From positions 62,001 through 126,000 of the forward strand of contig NZ_QJUM01000009.1 in the NCBI RefSeq assembly GCF_004327355.1: a DNA stretch of 64,000 nt, given 5' to 3'. A model generated the notes under the pieces. The model ran no database searches, had not been told where the DNA came from, and saw only the letters and a list, made by a program, of their open reading frames with translations. Source of the stretch: Phytopseudomonas dryadis (GTDB lineage: Bacteria; Pseudomonadota; Gammaproteobacteria; Pseudomonadales; Pseudomonadaceae). Position numbers and translations under genes: made by a program. This document shows, in pieces, positions 7,388-16,069 of this stretch (positions are counted from its first letter, which is position 1; the number at the start of each line of letters is the position of its first letter).

Positions 7388-8317
7388 ATGGACCCGCTCT
7401 CCGACCTGCTTTCCCTCCTGCGTCCCGCGGCGACCATATCATCGGGTTTCACGGCCGGAGGCGACTGGTCGGTCGACTTTGCCGACCAGCATGGGCAGAT
7501 CAAGTGCTATGCCATTCTTTCCGGCGCCTGCTGGATGGCGGTCCATGGCGTGGCAGAACCGGTGCGCCTTGAACAGGGCGATGCCTTCGTACTTCCTCGC
7601 GGCCGGCCATTTCGGCTTGCCAGCGACCTGTCGTTGCCCGCTACGCATGCCGCCACGCTGTTTCCTCCGGCCCGCCGGGGCGGTACGGTGGTGCTGGGAG
7701 CGGGAGAGAGTTTTTCGCTGGCAGGCGCCCGTTTTGCCGTCCACGGTGGCCATGCGGACTTGCTTCTCGGTCTTCTGCCACCCGTGCTGCACATCAGCGG
7801 GCAGGCGGAGCAGGCCGCGTTGCGCTGGGCCGTCGAACGGATGATGCAGGAGATGCGCGAAGCGCTGCCCGGCGCAGGCCTGCTGGCGCAGAATCTGGCC
7901 CACATGATGCTGGTGCAGGCACTGCGGGCTCATCTGGCCACTGCGGACAGTGTCACGGGCTGGCTGGCCGTGCTCTCGGATCGGCGTCTACGCCGTGCGC
8001 TCCAGAGCATGCACGCCGAACCGGCACGGCGCTGGACATTGCAGGAACTGGGCTCGCAAGCGGGGATGTCCCGAACGGTCTTTGCCACCCGCTTCCGCGC
8101 AATCATGGGCGAGACGCCCATGCAGTACCTGACGCGCTGGCGCATGATGCTGGCATGCGATCGGCTCGAACATTCGGCGGAATCGATCACACGACTGTCG
8201 TCGTCCCTGGGCTACGAATCGGTCAGCGCGTTTTCCACCGCGTTCAAGCGTGTTCTGGGCCAGTCCCCGCAGCGCTACAGGATGGCCTTGGAAAAGCCGC
8301 GGCACCATGCCGATTAG
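7388..8317 (+). CDS. AraC-family regulator with N-terminal cupin (cupin_6 type)
   Basis: 309 residues from ATG (MDPLSDLLSLLRP). The first ~170 residues form a cupin-like sensor (YAILSGACWMAVHG, RLEQGDAFVLPRG). The last ~100 carry two HTH motifs, WTLQELGSQAGMSRTVFATRF and ITRLSSSLGYESVSAFSTAFKR, ending GQSPQRYR. Members of this group often activate an adjacent divergent oxidoreductase, and the NmrA-like gene occupies that place. The ligand is unknown. Confidence 0.88.
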   Translation: MDPLSDLLSLLRPAATISSGFTAGGDWSVDFADQHGQIKCYAILSGACWMAVHGVAEPVRLEQGDAFVLPRGRPFRLASDLSLPATHAATLFPPARRGGTVVLGAGESFSLAGARFAVHGGHADLLLGLLPPVLHISGQAEQAALRWAVERMMQEMREALPGAGLLAQNLAHMMLVQALRAHLATADSVTGWLAVLSDRRLRRALQSMHAEPARRWTLQELGSQAGMSRTVFATRFRAIMGETPMQYLTRWRMMLACDRLEHSAESITRLSSSLGYESVSAFSTAFKRVLGQSPQRYRMALEKPRHHAD

Positions 8318-8322
8318 CGGTG

Positions 8323-8395
8323 TGCGACCTCATCGCAGGTCCCGCACGCTGGCGGCAGCGCAAAGCGGTGCATCGAATGCGCTGCGACCTCATCG
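8323..8395 (+). repeat. 13-bp direct repeat, 60 bp apart
   Basis: TGCGACCTCATCG occurs at 8323-8335 and 8383-8395 in the 221-bp gap between the convergent AraC and protease genes. The gap shows no gene. The meaning is unclear. Confidence 0.5.
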
Positions 8396-8538
8396 TGACA
8401 CGCTCATGTGGCGCCTGGCGCACAACGCCGTTGCCCCGCAAAGCGAGCCGAAGCCAGGGGGCTGGATGCCGGCCAGTCTTGTGGAATCACCCTCCCTGGC
8501 ACCTGCTCTCGCTTGCAGTCTGCTGCTTGCAGCTGCCG

Positions 8539-9261
8539 TCAGGCGGTCAGCGTCATCAGGATATCGGCATACCAGGTGGCGTTGAGCCCCAGTACCTCGT
8601 CCTGTTCCAGGTCGCGGCTGCCCACATCCAGGCGCGCCGAGTGCACGCCGAGCAGCAGCCAGGGCAGGTTCTGCGGTACGCCGGCCGGCGCGCGCATGAC
8701 CACCGGCGCGCCGCTGGTGCCTCGGTGGGTGCGGGCGTCGGTGAGGAAATAGCCCTCGCCCTGAAAGCGCAGCCCGAATGACGAGGCGATCAGGGCCTGG
8801 CGCACCACCGGCATGTGGTGCAGGGTGTCGTGGAAGCCCATGGGAAAGCCGACGATCAGCAGGGAGCTGCCGACCTCGACCCGGTGCTGCGCGCTGGTCA
8901 GGTGCTGCGGGGTGAAGGCGCAATAGGCCAGCGTGGCCGGCAGCGCCCCGCGATCCAGTTCGATCGCCGCCACATCGATATCGCCTCCGCTGTCCGTGGC
9001 CTGGCGCCACAATGGCCGCCCCTCGGCGTACAGCGGGATGGAGAAGCCGATGGATTCGGCCATGTTGCAGGCATTGGTGTGCAGCTCGATTTCCAGGCGG
9101 TTGGGGAAATGCTCGCTCGGCGCATCGATCATCACGTGGCGGCTGGTGATCAGGAACAGGCGGCCGTCGCGTTCGAAGAAGAAGCTGCTGGCGTAGGTCA
9201 GCAGACGCTGCTGGTCGAAGGTGGCGATGCGGGCAGCGGTGAGCAGGATGGGTTCGATCAT
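8539..9261 (-). CDS. Trypsin-like serine peptidase, cytoplasmic
   Basis: 240 residues with a chymotrypsin-fold triad: His in ITSRHVMID, Asp in GGDIDVAAIEL, and Ser in THRGTSGAPVV. No signal peptide is seen, so it probably acts in the cytoplasm. HtrA-like PDZ domains are absent. Substrates are unknown. It is a single gene whose start lies 16 bases from a remnant of the 265-bp MITE, so its promoter region has been rearranged. Confidence 0.75.
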   Translation of the reverse strand: MIEPILLTAARIATFDQQRLLTYASSFFFERDGRLFLITSRHVMIDAPSEHFPNRLEIELHTNACNMAESIGFSIPLYAEGRPLWRQATDSGGDIDVAAIELDRGALPATLAYCAFTPQHLTSAQHRVEVGSSLLIVGFPMGFHDTLHHMPVVRQALIASSFGLRFQGEGYFLTDARTHRGTSGAPVVMRAPAGVPQNLPWLLLGVHSARLDVGSRDLEQDEVLGLNATWYADILMTLTA

Positions 9262-9277
9262 CGGTATGTCCTTGGGG

Positions 9278-9320
9278 CTCGCGGCAAAACGGGCTCCGGC
9301 GCGGTCGAGTCAACAGACCC
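9278..9320. mobile_element. Remnant of the 265-bp MITE, copy 3
   Basis: GCTCGCGGCAAAACGGGCTC through CGGCGCGGTCG to GTCAACAGACCC matches the right end of the full copy at 49891-50156, except that about ten bases (TGCTGAAACG) are missing before the terminal repeat. It lies directly upstream of the peptidase gene. Confidence 0.8.
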
Positions 9321-9388
9321 TGGTGGGCCTGTGATGGTGCGCCCGATTCAGCTGCCGCGTCCAAGCAATCCTGCGCGCCGCTCGCGCT

Positions 9389-9883
9389 TCACTCCACGCG
9401 CTGTTCGCCGCTGAACCGCAGGGTCACCTTGCAGCGCCGGCAGTAGTAGCGCCGACCCTTGGCGACCAGGGCATGACGCTGTGCGGAAAACGGGAAGTCG
9501 CCTTCGGCGCACTGGCAACGGTAGATGAAGCGGCTGACCTTGCGCCGTTCGACGGCGTAGCTGTGGCAGCGATGGGGCGGCAGTTCGTAGACGCCTCGCA
9601 TGATCAGCTGCCATTCCTCGCCGTGGGGCTGGATGCTCGGGCCGAACAACTGGTGGGCGATCAGGTGGGCGACCTCATGGGCGACCGTCTGCAGGAGGAA
9701 GTCTTCCTGGTTGTCGCGATACAGCTGCGGGTTGAAGCGCAGCTTGTTTTCCGTGAGGTGGGCGACGCCGGCTTTCTGGCCGCGCAGCTTGAAGCTCACC
9801 TGGGGGCGGGCGAAACGCTGCTTGAAGAAGGCTTCGGCCTGCTGGTAGCAGGCTTCGACGCGGGCGTGGATCAGTTCGGGCAT
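9389..9883 (-). CDS. sprT: SprT-family zinc metalloprotein
   Basis: 164 residues. The zinc motif HEVAHLIAH is near residue 69 and a C-terminal zinc ribbon contains YRCQC and YYCRRC. SprT proteins resemble the protease core of eukaryotic Spartan; the bacterial function is not settled. The usual length is about 165. The ATG giving MPELIHARVEACY was chosen because longer upstream reading is low-complexity. Confidence 0.9.
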   Translation of the reverse strand: MPELIHARVEACYQQAEAFFKQRFARPQVSFKLRGQKAGVAHLTENKLRFNPQLYRDNQEDFLLQTVAHEVAHLIAHQLFGPSIQPHGEEWQLIMRGVYELPPHRCHSYAVERRKVSRFIYRCQCAEGDFPFSAQRHALVAKGRRYYCRRCKVTLRFSGEQRVE

Positions 9884-9942
9884 GGCGACGGCAGGCGACG
9901 GCGATAATGGGGGATTATGCCGCAACCTGGGCCGTTGCGCAG

Positions 9943-10605
9943 TCACCGCTCGACGGGTGCTTCCCGGGGTTGTTCCTGCAGGGTGGGCGCGCTCTGGTCG
10001 GCGCTGATGTCGCGCTCGTAGGTCGGCCCCATGGCCAGCCACAACAGGATCATGCCGACCTTGACGTTGACCAGCACCAGCAGGCCGACGCCCAGGGCGG
10101 CCGAGCCGTACAGCAGACCCCGGGAGCTGTCGATGCGCATGAAGGTGGGCAAGCCGACATAGAGCAGGTAGGTGGCATGCAGGCCGGCCAGGAGCAGCAC
10201 CACGATGGCCACTGCACGGGTGGGGTAGAGCGCGCCCAGGCCGGCGATGAAGAAGGGCGTGCAGGTATAGGCGACGAACGCGATGCACTGGGCAAAGGTG
10301 GGGTGCGCCTCGAAGCTTCGCGACATCCAGCGCAGAAAGCCGGCCATGATCAGCACACCCAGGAGAATGCTCAGGTACAGCAGGGTGCTGAGTAGCAGGG
10401 CGCTGCCGGTGGCCAGGCGGATGCGCTCCTGGTCCACCAGACTCCAGCCGACCAGGTGGGTGCCGATGAACAGGCAGACGGCTGGCAGCAATGTCAGGAC
10501 GAGCAGGTAGGCGAGGTAGCCGTTGCCATCGTCCTGCTGGTTCCGGCGGATCTCCAGCCAGGCCTGGTCCGGGCGTGTCATCAAGTGCGTGAAGTGGTTG
10601 AACAT
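9943..10605 (-). CDS. Yip1-family membrane protein, paralog A
   Basis: 220 residues with five to six hydrophobic helices. It begins MFNHFTHLMTRPDQAWLEIR, the N-terminal 'P-x-x-x-W' segment of Yip1-domain proteins, and contains CIAFVAYTCTPFFIAGLGALYP. Bacterial members are inner-membrane proteins of unknown role. It is a clear paralog of the next gene upstream (10714-11328). A short hydrophilic tail rich in Glu and Pro follows the last helix. Confidence 0.8.
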   Translation of the reverse strand: MFNHFTHLMTRPDQAWLEIRRNQQDDGNGYLAYLLVLTLLPAVCLFIGTHLVGWSLVDQERIRLATGSALLLSTLLYLSILLGVLIMAGFLRWMSRSFEAHPTFAQCIAFVAYTCTPFFIAGLGALYPTRAVAIVVLLLAGLHATYLLYVGLPTFMRIDSSRGLLYGSAALGVGLLVLVNVKVGMILLWLAMGPTYERDISADQSAPTLQEQPREAPVER

Positions 10606-10635
10606 GACGGTGAACTCCTGCGTGGTTTCGGGTCT

Positions 10636-10660
10636 ATAACCATTTTTATCGTATGGTTAT
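10636..10660. promoter_or_regulatory. Perfect inverted repeat upstream of Yip1 paralog A
   Basis: ATAACCAT (10636-10643) and ATGGTTAT (10653-10660) flank a 9-base spacer, about 30 bases upstream of the start codon at 10605. It is AT-rich against a GC-rich background, so an operator overlapping the promoter is likely. Confidence 0.5.
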
Positions 10661-10713
10661 TGGGTTCGACGCCTCGCAGGAGGTTCAACCTATTGTCAGC
10701 CGCCGATACGGCT

Positions 10714-11328
10714 TCAGCGGATATACACCGGGCCGATGCCGAGGCTCCAGACGATCACCGAGCTGGCGATCATCGCCACCAGCACCACCAGGCCGACGGC
10801 GAGCACCGAGCTGGAGAACATGAAGCCTTCGTCCTCGGGAATGCCCATGAACGCCGGGATGCCCACGTACAGCAGGTACACCGTGTAGCAGATGGCCACG
10901 GTGCCGACGGTCATGGCCAGCCACATGTGCGGGTACAGCGCCGCCAGGCCGCCGATGAACAGCGGCGTGGCGGTATAGGCGGCGAAGACCACGCACTGGC
11001 TCAGGCTCGGGCTGGCATCGTAGGTGCGCGCCATCCAGTGGATGAAGGCGCCCATGACGGCCACGCCGGCCAGCATCGCCAGGTAGGCCATGCCGGTCAG
11101 TTGCAGGGCGCTGGCCTCGGTGAGCAGGGTCGGCTCCCGGTCACCGATGGCCCAGCCGACCTGGGTCGTGCCGATGTACGCGGAGATGGCCGGGATGGCC
11201 GCGAGAAACAGCACGTGGGTGAAATACAGGCGGGTGGCGCTTTGCCGTTCGCCACGGATCTGCTGCCATTCCTGATCGGGGTGGGCCAGCAGGCCCCATA
11301 CGTGAGTGATCATGCCGGTCATCTCCAT
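10714..11328 (-). CDS. Yip1-family membrane protein, paralog B
   Basis: 204 residues with about five membrane helices. It shares with paralog A the N-terminal motif HPDQEWQQIRGE, the stretch FIHWMARTYDASPSLSQCV, YTATPLFIGGLAALYPH and the ending LGIGPVY. The two are tandem, same strand, 108 bp apart, so a duplication is likely. No catalytic residues are seen. An inner-membrane role is expected but not defined. Confidence 0.8.
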   Translation of the reverse strand: MEMTGMITHVWGLLAHPDQEWQQIRGERQSATRLYFTHVLFLAAIPAISAYIGTTQVGWAIGDREPTLLTEASALQLTGMAYLAMLAGVAVMGAFIHWMARTYDASPSLSQCVVFAAYTATPLFIGGLAALYPHMWLAMTVGTVAICYTVYLLYVGIPAFMGIPEDEGFMFSSSVLAVGLVVLVAMIASSVIVWSLGIGPVYIR

Positions 11329-11440
11329 GTTCGAGAGAAGCGATGGATCGCGAGCGCAGGCCGGAGAATCCGGGGTGCGACCCTATGTCGCAGTATAGGA
11401 GCCGGTGACCCGCGCCTTAGAGTGAAAGGCGCTTTCGCTT

Positions 11441-12040
11441 TCAGCGGTAATAGCGCTGCAGAATTTCCATGGCGTGGTTGATCGTCTGCAGGCGTTCGGT
11501 GCTGCCGCCGCGGTCGGGGTGGTGCAGGCTGACCAGTTGCCGGTAACGCTGCTTGATGGTGGCCAGGTCCAGGCTGCGGCTCTGCTCCAGCTCGAACAGG
11601 GCGAGAGCCGCCTGTCTTTCCTCGCCGCCCTGCATACGCGTCCAGAAGCTGGCGAGCAGCCTGGCCACATCCTGCTCGTCGGTTTCCCGCAACTGGCGCA
11701 TGTCCAGGTAGTAATCGCGCAGGGGGTCGTGTTCGCCGAGGGCGGCGGTCCCGGCCTGATAGGGCAGCAGGCGGATGTTCAACGGGCTGATCTGCAGCAG
11801 CGCCGCCTGCCGCGCGTGCAAGCGGTCGCGCAGCACATACAGGGCGTTGAACAGCAGGAAATGGGTGCGAAACAGCACCAGCCGGTCACTCAGCGGCAGG
11901 TGCGGGATATGGCTGCTGCGCCGCTGCTTGAGTTGCTGGATCAGTTCGTATTCGCCCAGGCCGTCCGGCGCCGCCCGCAACAGTTCGAGCAGTTGGTCGG
12001 ACAGGTCCTGGGCGGGATCGAGGTCGTTGTTCATGGCCAT
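11441..12040 (-). CDS. DnaJ-related J-domain protein
   Basis: 199 residues. The N-terminal ~130 residues are an alpha-helical 'DNAJ-related' domain ([20 protein letters not shown]). The last ~55 hold a J domain with the essential HPD in [12 protein letters not shown] proteins stimulate DnaK ATPase; this group lacks the Gly/Phe and zinc regions of DnaJ, so it probably targets specific clients. It is divergent from ttcA. Confidence 0.85.
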   Translation of the reverse strand: MAMNNDLDPAQDLSDQLLELLRAAPDGLGEYELIQQLKQRRSSHIPHLPLSDRLVLFRTHFLLFNALYVLRDRLHARQAALLQISPLNIRLLPYQAGTAALGEHDPLRDYYLDMRQLRETDEQDVARLLASFWTRMQGGEERQAALALFELEQSRSLDLATIKQRYRQLVSLHHPDRGGSTERLQTINHAMEILQRYYR

Positions 12041-12196
12041 ACCTTAACAGCGATCGGCGGCGCTCGATGGTCGCGCGGCGCCTGGGCCGGGCATTTTCGA
12101 CACCGTGTTCGCCGTTCACCGTTTTGCGGGTGGGGCGCGTCGCGCTTTCCGGGTAAAATGCGCGCCTTCAGTACCTCTACCGGATTTCAGCGCGCC

Positions 12197-13021
12197 ATGG
12201 GCACCCTCTCGGTCAATCAGAACAAACTGCAAAAACGCCTGCGCCGCCAGGCCGGCGAAGCCATTGCCGATTTCAACATGATCGAGGAGGGCGACAAGGT
12301 CATGGTCTGCCTGTCCGGCGGCAAGGACAGCTACACCATGCTCGATGTGCTGCTGTATCTGCAGAAGGTGGCGCCGATCCGCTTCGAGATCGTCGCGGTG
12401 AACATGGATCAGAAGCAGCCCGGCTTCCCCGAGCACGTGCTGCCGGCGTATCTGCAGTCCATCGGGGTGGATTACCACATCGTCGAGAAGGACACCTATT
12501 CGGTGGTCAAGGAGAAGATCCCGGAGGGCAAGACCACCTGTTCGCTGTGCTCGCGCCTGCGCCGCGGCACGCTGTACACCTTCGCCGACGAGATCGGCGC
12601 GACCAAGATGGCGCTGGGGCATCATCGCGATGACATCCTGGAAACCTTCTTCCTCAACCTGTTCTACGGCGGCACGCTCAAGGCCATGCCGCCCAAGCTG
12701 CGCGCCGACGACGGGCGCAACGTGGTGATCCGCCCGCTGGCCTATTGCAGCGAGGCCGATATCGAGGCCTACAGCGTCCTCAAGCAGTTCCCGATCATTC
12801 CCTGCAACCTGTGCGGCTCCCAGGAGAACCTGCAGCGCCAGGTGGTCAAGGAGATGCTGCAGGAATGGGAGCGCAAGACGCCGGGACGCACCGAGATCAT
12901 GTTCCGCGCCCTGCAGAACGTGGTGCCTTCGCAACTGGCCGACCGCAAGCTGTTCGATTTCACCAGCCTGAAGATCGACGAAGACGCCACGCCACGCTTT
13001 CTCAACGTGATGAATCTGTAA
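12197..13021 (+). CDS. ttcA: tRNA 2-thiocytidine(32) synthetase TtcA
   Basis: 274 residues. The PP-loop SGGKDS is at 40-45, and two CxxC pairs (Cys115/118 in TTCSLC, Cys203/206 in IPCNLC) hold the 4Fe-4S cluster. The GHHRDD motif is at 141-146. TtcA thiolates C32 in the anticodon loop of several tRNAs. The ATG at 12197 starts [15 protein letters not shown], matching known homologs; a TAAAAT -10-like box lies at about 12155. Confidence 0.96.
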   Translation: MGTLSVNQNKLQKRLRRQAGEAIADFNMIEEGDKVMVCLSGGKDSYTMLDVLLYLQKVAPIRFEIVAVNMDQKQPGFPEHVLPAYLQSIGVDYHIVEKDTYSVVKEKIPEGKTTCSLCSRLRRGTLYTFADEIGATKMALGHHRDDILETFFLNLFYGGTLKAMPPKLRADDGRNVVIRPLAYCSEADIEAYSVLKQFPIIPCNLCGSQENLQRQVVKEMLQEWERKTPGRTEIMFRALQNVVPSQLADRKLFDFTSLKIDEDATPRFLNVMNL

Positions 13022-13033
13022 GGAGGCGGGAAC

Positions 13034-13519
13034 GTGGGCATGTACAAGGCAATGCTGGTGACGCTCTGCCTGGCGCTGGCGGCATGCGGCGCTGGCGAAC
13101 CAGGGCACCTGTCGCTCGAGCTGGATGGCAAGGCGATGCGTTTCGATTCGCGCCTGCTGGCCCAGTTGTCCGACAGCCGCGAGCATCTGGTCGTCGGCGG
13201 TCGCCTGCCGGGCTCGGCCATGAGCGATAGCTATGATTTCGAGCTCTGGGCGCTCGGCGGGGAGATCAAGCCGGGTACCTACAGCCTGTCCGACTCGCAG
13301 CTGATCAGCCGCTACGCGGTGCAGCACGAGCAGGGGACCGAGGTCTGGTCGGCGCTCGGCCACACCGACGGTGCCTCGTTCGAGCTGAAGATCGACGCCA
13401 TCGATGACTGGGGCGTGCGGGGCAGTTTTCATGGCCGTATCAAGCGCCTCGGTGGCGAAGGCTTCATCGACGTCAGCGACGGCAGTTTTGCCGCGCCTTT
13501 CACACTACAGAATCCCTGA
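13034..13519 (+). CDS. Small lipoprotein of unknown function
   Basis: 161 residues from GTG, 7 bases after an AGGAGG site; an ATG two codons later is possible. A lipobox LALAACG (Cys about 19) predicts a lipid-anchored periplasmic protein. The rest is beta-rich and acidic with no known motif. It follows ttcA by 12 bases and precedes the Tag-like gene by 16, so the three probably form one transcript. Confidence 0.75.
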   Translation: MGMYKAMLVTLCLALAACGAGEPGHLSLELDGKAMRFDSRLLAQLSDSREHLVVGGRLPGSAMSDSYDFELWALGGEIKPGTYSLSDSQLISRYAVQHEQGTEVWSALGHTDGASFELKIDAIDDWGVRGSFHGRIKRLGGEGFIDVSDGSFAAPFTLQNP

Positions 13520-13535
13520 GGTCCACGGGCAAGCG

Positions 13536-14276
13536 ATGCGCGACTATCGATGGCTGCATGAATACTGCGTGAACCGCTTCGGTTCGCTCGAGGCCCTGGA
13601 GGCATGCCTGCCGCAGCCGAGTTCGGCGCAGCAGTTGCGCGCCCTGAGCGATGACCGCTATCTGTCGACCATGAGCCTGCGCATCTTCCGCGCCGGCCTC
13701 ACGCACAGCCTGGTGGATGCCAAGTGGCCGGCCTTCGAGGAGGTGTTCTTCGGCTTCGACCCGGAAAAGGTCGTGCTGATGGGGGCCGAGCGCCTGGAGC
13801 GGCTGATGCAGGATACGCGTCTGATCCGTCACCTGGGCAAGCTCAAGAGCGTGCCGCGCAATGCGCAGTTCATGCTCGACGTGGCCCGTGGCGCCGCCAC
13901 GGGCCTGCCCCCATCCGTCGCCGCGCGGCACCGGCTCCCCGGTGCCGAACCCCCCGCGCCCGGCTTCGCCTTTGGCGCATTGATCGCCGACTGGCCGGTG
14001 ACCGAGATCGTCGCGCTGTGGCACTGGCTGGCCAGGCAGGGCAGCCAATTGGGCGGCCTGTCGGCGCCGCGTTTTCTGCGCATGGTCGGCAAGGACACCT
14101 TCATCCCCACCGACGACCTTGTGGCGGCGCTCAAGGCGCAGAAGATCATCGACAAGGCGCCGAACAGCCAGCGCGACCGTGCCGCGGTGCAGGCCGCCTT
14201 CAACCAGTGGCACGCGCAGAGCGGGCGGCCCTTGTGTCAGCTGTCGGTGATGCTCGCCCATACGGTCAACCACTGA
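13536..14276 (+). CDS. DNA-3-methyladenine glycosylase I-like protein
   Basis: 246 residues. It resembles the Tag-like HhH glycosylase group of Pseudomonas: FRAGLTHSLVDAKWPAFEEVFFGFDP near 53-78 and IRHLGKLKSVPRNAQFM near 100. Members remove 3-methyladenine or are annotated as such; activity here is not shown. The stretch RGAATGLPPSVAARHRLPGAEPPAPG (about 117-142) looks inserted: it is encoded by two perfect palindromes and interrupts the expected helix leading to LIADWPVTEIVALW. The frame is kept. The ATG at 13536 was chosen by homology. Confidence 0.8.
   Translation: MRDYRWLHEYCVNRFGSLEALEACLPQPSSAQQLRALSDDRYLSTMSLRIFRAGLTHSLVDAKWPAFEEVFFGFDPEKVVLMGAERLERLMQDTRLIRHLGKLKSVPRNAQFMLDVARGAATGLPPSVAARHRLPGAEPPAPGFAFGALIADWPVTEIVALWHWLARQGSQLGGLSAPRFLRMVGKDTFIPTDDLVAALKAQKIIDKAPNSQRDRAAVQAAFNQWHAQSGRPLCQLSVMLAHTVNH
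13884..13946. repeat. Two palindromes inside the Tag-like coding sequence
   Basis: GCCCGTGGC-gcc-GCCACGGGC (13884-13904, 9-bp stem) and GGCACCGG-ctcc-CCGGTGCC (13927-13946, 8-bp stem) lie 22 bp apart within the gene. Paired stems of this size resemble REP/BIME elements, but here they are translated. Confidence 0.75.
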
Positions 14277-14277
14277 C

Positions 14278-15066
14278 ATGCGGCAGGCCATCGAGCGTAT
14301 CGCGCGGGCCGTCGCCGAGGCCGAGCGCCTGCTGATCATCACCGGGGCCGGGCTGTCCGCCGACTCCGGGTTGCCGACCTACCGCGGCCTCGGCGGCCTG
14401 TACAACGGGCACACGGCGGAGGGCCTGCCCATCGAGGCGGCCTTGTCCGGCCCCATGCTGCAGCGCGATCCGGCGCTGTGCTGGAAGTACCTGGCGGAAC
14501 TGGGCAAGGCCTGCCTGGGCGCGCAGCCCAACGCCGCTCATCGGGCGATTGCCGAACTGCAAGGGCTCAAGCCCGGTTGCTGGGTGCTGACGCAGAACAT
14601 CGACGGCTATCACCGTGCCGCCGGCAGCCCGGCGCAGCGCCTGATCGAGATCCATGGCCAGCTGGCGCCGTTGTACTGCCTGTCCTGCGCGGCCGAGGAC
14701 GCGCAACTGCTCGAGCATCTGCAGCGGCCCCTGCCGCCGCTGTGCGCACGCTGCGGCGGTGTGTTGCGTCCGCCTGTGACCCTGTTCGAGGAGAGGCTGC
14801 CGGAGGCGGCGATCGACGCGCTGTATGCGCAACTGGAGCAAGGCTTCGACCTGGTGCTGAGCGTCGGCACCAGCGCCAGCTTCCCCTATATCGTCGAGCC
14901 GGTGCTGCGCACCCGGCGCCGCGGCGGGCTGACGGTGGAGGTCAATCCGTCGCATACCGATCTGAGCGATGTGGTCGACATCCGCTTGCCGGGAAGGGCC
15001 TTAGATGTTTTCCCGGAACTCCTGAGTCACATCCAGCGTCATAGAATTTGCAAATCGCCTCGTTAG
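14278..15066 (+). CDS. Sirtuin, NAD-dependent protein deacylase
   Basis: 262 residues with all SIR2 motifs: GAGLSADSGLPTYRG near 21-35, TQNIDGYH near 103, catalytic His in EIHGQL, four zinc cysteines (YCLSC and LCARC), and SVGTSASFPYIV for NAD. It removes acyl groups from lysine using NAD. It starts 1 base after the preceding stop, implying co-translation. The Ala-Asp in place of the usual Ser-Gly in GAGLSxDSG is a minor variant. Often called cobB, but unrelated to the cobalamin cobB below. Confidence 0.92.
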   Translation: MRQAIERIARAVAEAERLLIITGAGLSADSGLPTYRGLGGLYNGHTAEGLPIEAALSGPMLQRDPALCWKYLAELGKACLGAQPNAAHRAIAELQGLKPGCWVLTQNIDGYHRAAGSPAQRLIEIHGQLAPLYCLSCAAEDAQLLEHLQRPLPPLCARCGGVLRPPVTLFEERLPEAAIDALYAQLEQGFDLVLSVGTSASFPYIVEPVLRTRRRGGLTVEVNPSHTDLSDVVDIRLPGRALDVFPELLSHIQRHRICKSPR

Positions 15067-15110
15067 CAGGCATAGTCGCGGCTGCTCAATTTCCAGACAC
15101 GGCCGTGCCC

Positions 15111-15740
15111 ATGCGCAAACGCTTCGCACCCCTCGTGCCCTCCGCACTCATCCTGGTTCTCGCTGCCTGCGCCAACCATGCTCCACAGCCCCAGATCGAC
15201 GCCCCGGCCCAGGCATCCTTGCCGGCCAGGCCGGTGGTCGCCGCGCCGGTTCTGGACAAGGCCGACCCCGCCGAAGATGCCGTCGCGCAATTCGCCGAGC
15301 ACGAGCCCTACGAACTGCCGCAACTGGCGGACAGCATCCTCGAGAAGGGGCTGTCCCTGGTCGGTACCCGCTACCGTTTCGGTGGCAGCTCGGTGAAGTC
15401 CGGCTTCGACTGCAGCGGTTTCATCGGCTACCTGTTCCGCGAAGAGCTGGGCATGCAGCTGCCGCGCTCGACCCGGGAAATGATCAATATCGATGCGCCG
15501 CTGGTCGAGCGCAAAGCGCTCGAGCCGGGCGATCTGGTGTTCTTCAGCACCAATGGCCGCGGGCGTGTCAGTCATGCCGGCATCTACCTGGGCGATGACC
15601 AGTTCATCCATTCTTCCAGCAGCCGCAGCGGCGGCGTGCGGGTCGACAGCCTGGATGACCGCTACTGGAAACGCACCTTTATCGAAGCCAAGCGCGTGCT
15701 GGCCCTGGCGCCGACCGAGCAACTGGCCCGTCATCCCTGA
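15111..15740 (+). CDS. NlpC/P60 lipoprotein, paralog 1
   Basis: 209 residues with lipobox LVLAACA, a Pro/Ala-rich linker to about 80, then an NlpC/P60 domain: catalytic Cys in SGFDCSGFIGYLF, His in VSHAGIYLG, and a third polar residue in FIHSSSS. These lipid-anchored enzymes cut peptidoglycan stem peptides (often D-Glu-mDAP). The start ATG begins the signal peptide; a GTG two codons upstream is possible. It is paired with a close paralog at 16070. Confidence 0.88.
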   Translation: MRKRFAPLVPSALILVLAACANHAPQPQIDAPAQASLPARPVVAAPVLDKADPAEDAVAQFAEHEPYELPQLADSILEKGLSLVGTRYRFGGSSVKSGFDCSGFIGYLFREELGMQLPRSTREMINIDAPLVERKALEPGDLVFFSTNGRGRVSHAGIYLGDDQFIHSSSSRSGGVRVDSLDDRYWKRTFIEAKRVLALAPTEQLARHP

Positions 15741-15844
15741 TGGCGGGACGCCCCAGGGCAATTGCACTACGCGCGCGAAGAGCCGACGACTGCATGGAGG
15801 CAGGAGGTAGAGCGAAGCAGGAGCCCGAGCACACAGGAAAACAG

Positions 15845-15889
15845 CGGTTTCTCGTTCAGCCCTCCAGCCTCCAGCGCTTTTCATCGAGT
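15845..15889. repeat. Dispersed inverted repeat, right arm only (copy 3)
   Basis: GGTTTCTCGTTCAGCCCTCC through CAGCCTCCAGCGCTTTTCATCGA matches the right arm of the element at 1162-1258. The left part (from about 15793) is only weakly related. It lies in the 329-bp gap between the two NlpC genes, which shows no gene. Confidence 0.6.
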
Positions 15890-16069
15890 GTCTTTCACAC
15901 AATAACGCCATGGCGCGGTTGCCCTGCGGGACGCCTGGTGCGACGTGAACTTGTCAGCCCTCCGATACATCTTGATAGTTTTCAACGATCTGCGCTGCAA
16001 AGCTAAAGCTTGCACTAGGTTGCCGAAGCCGGCAGAGTAGGGCGTATCCAGGCTCAGGATCCTCCGTCC

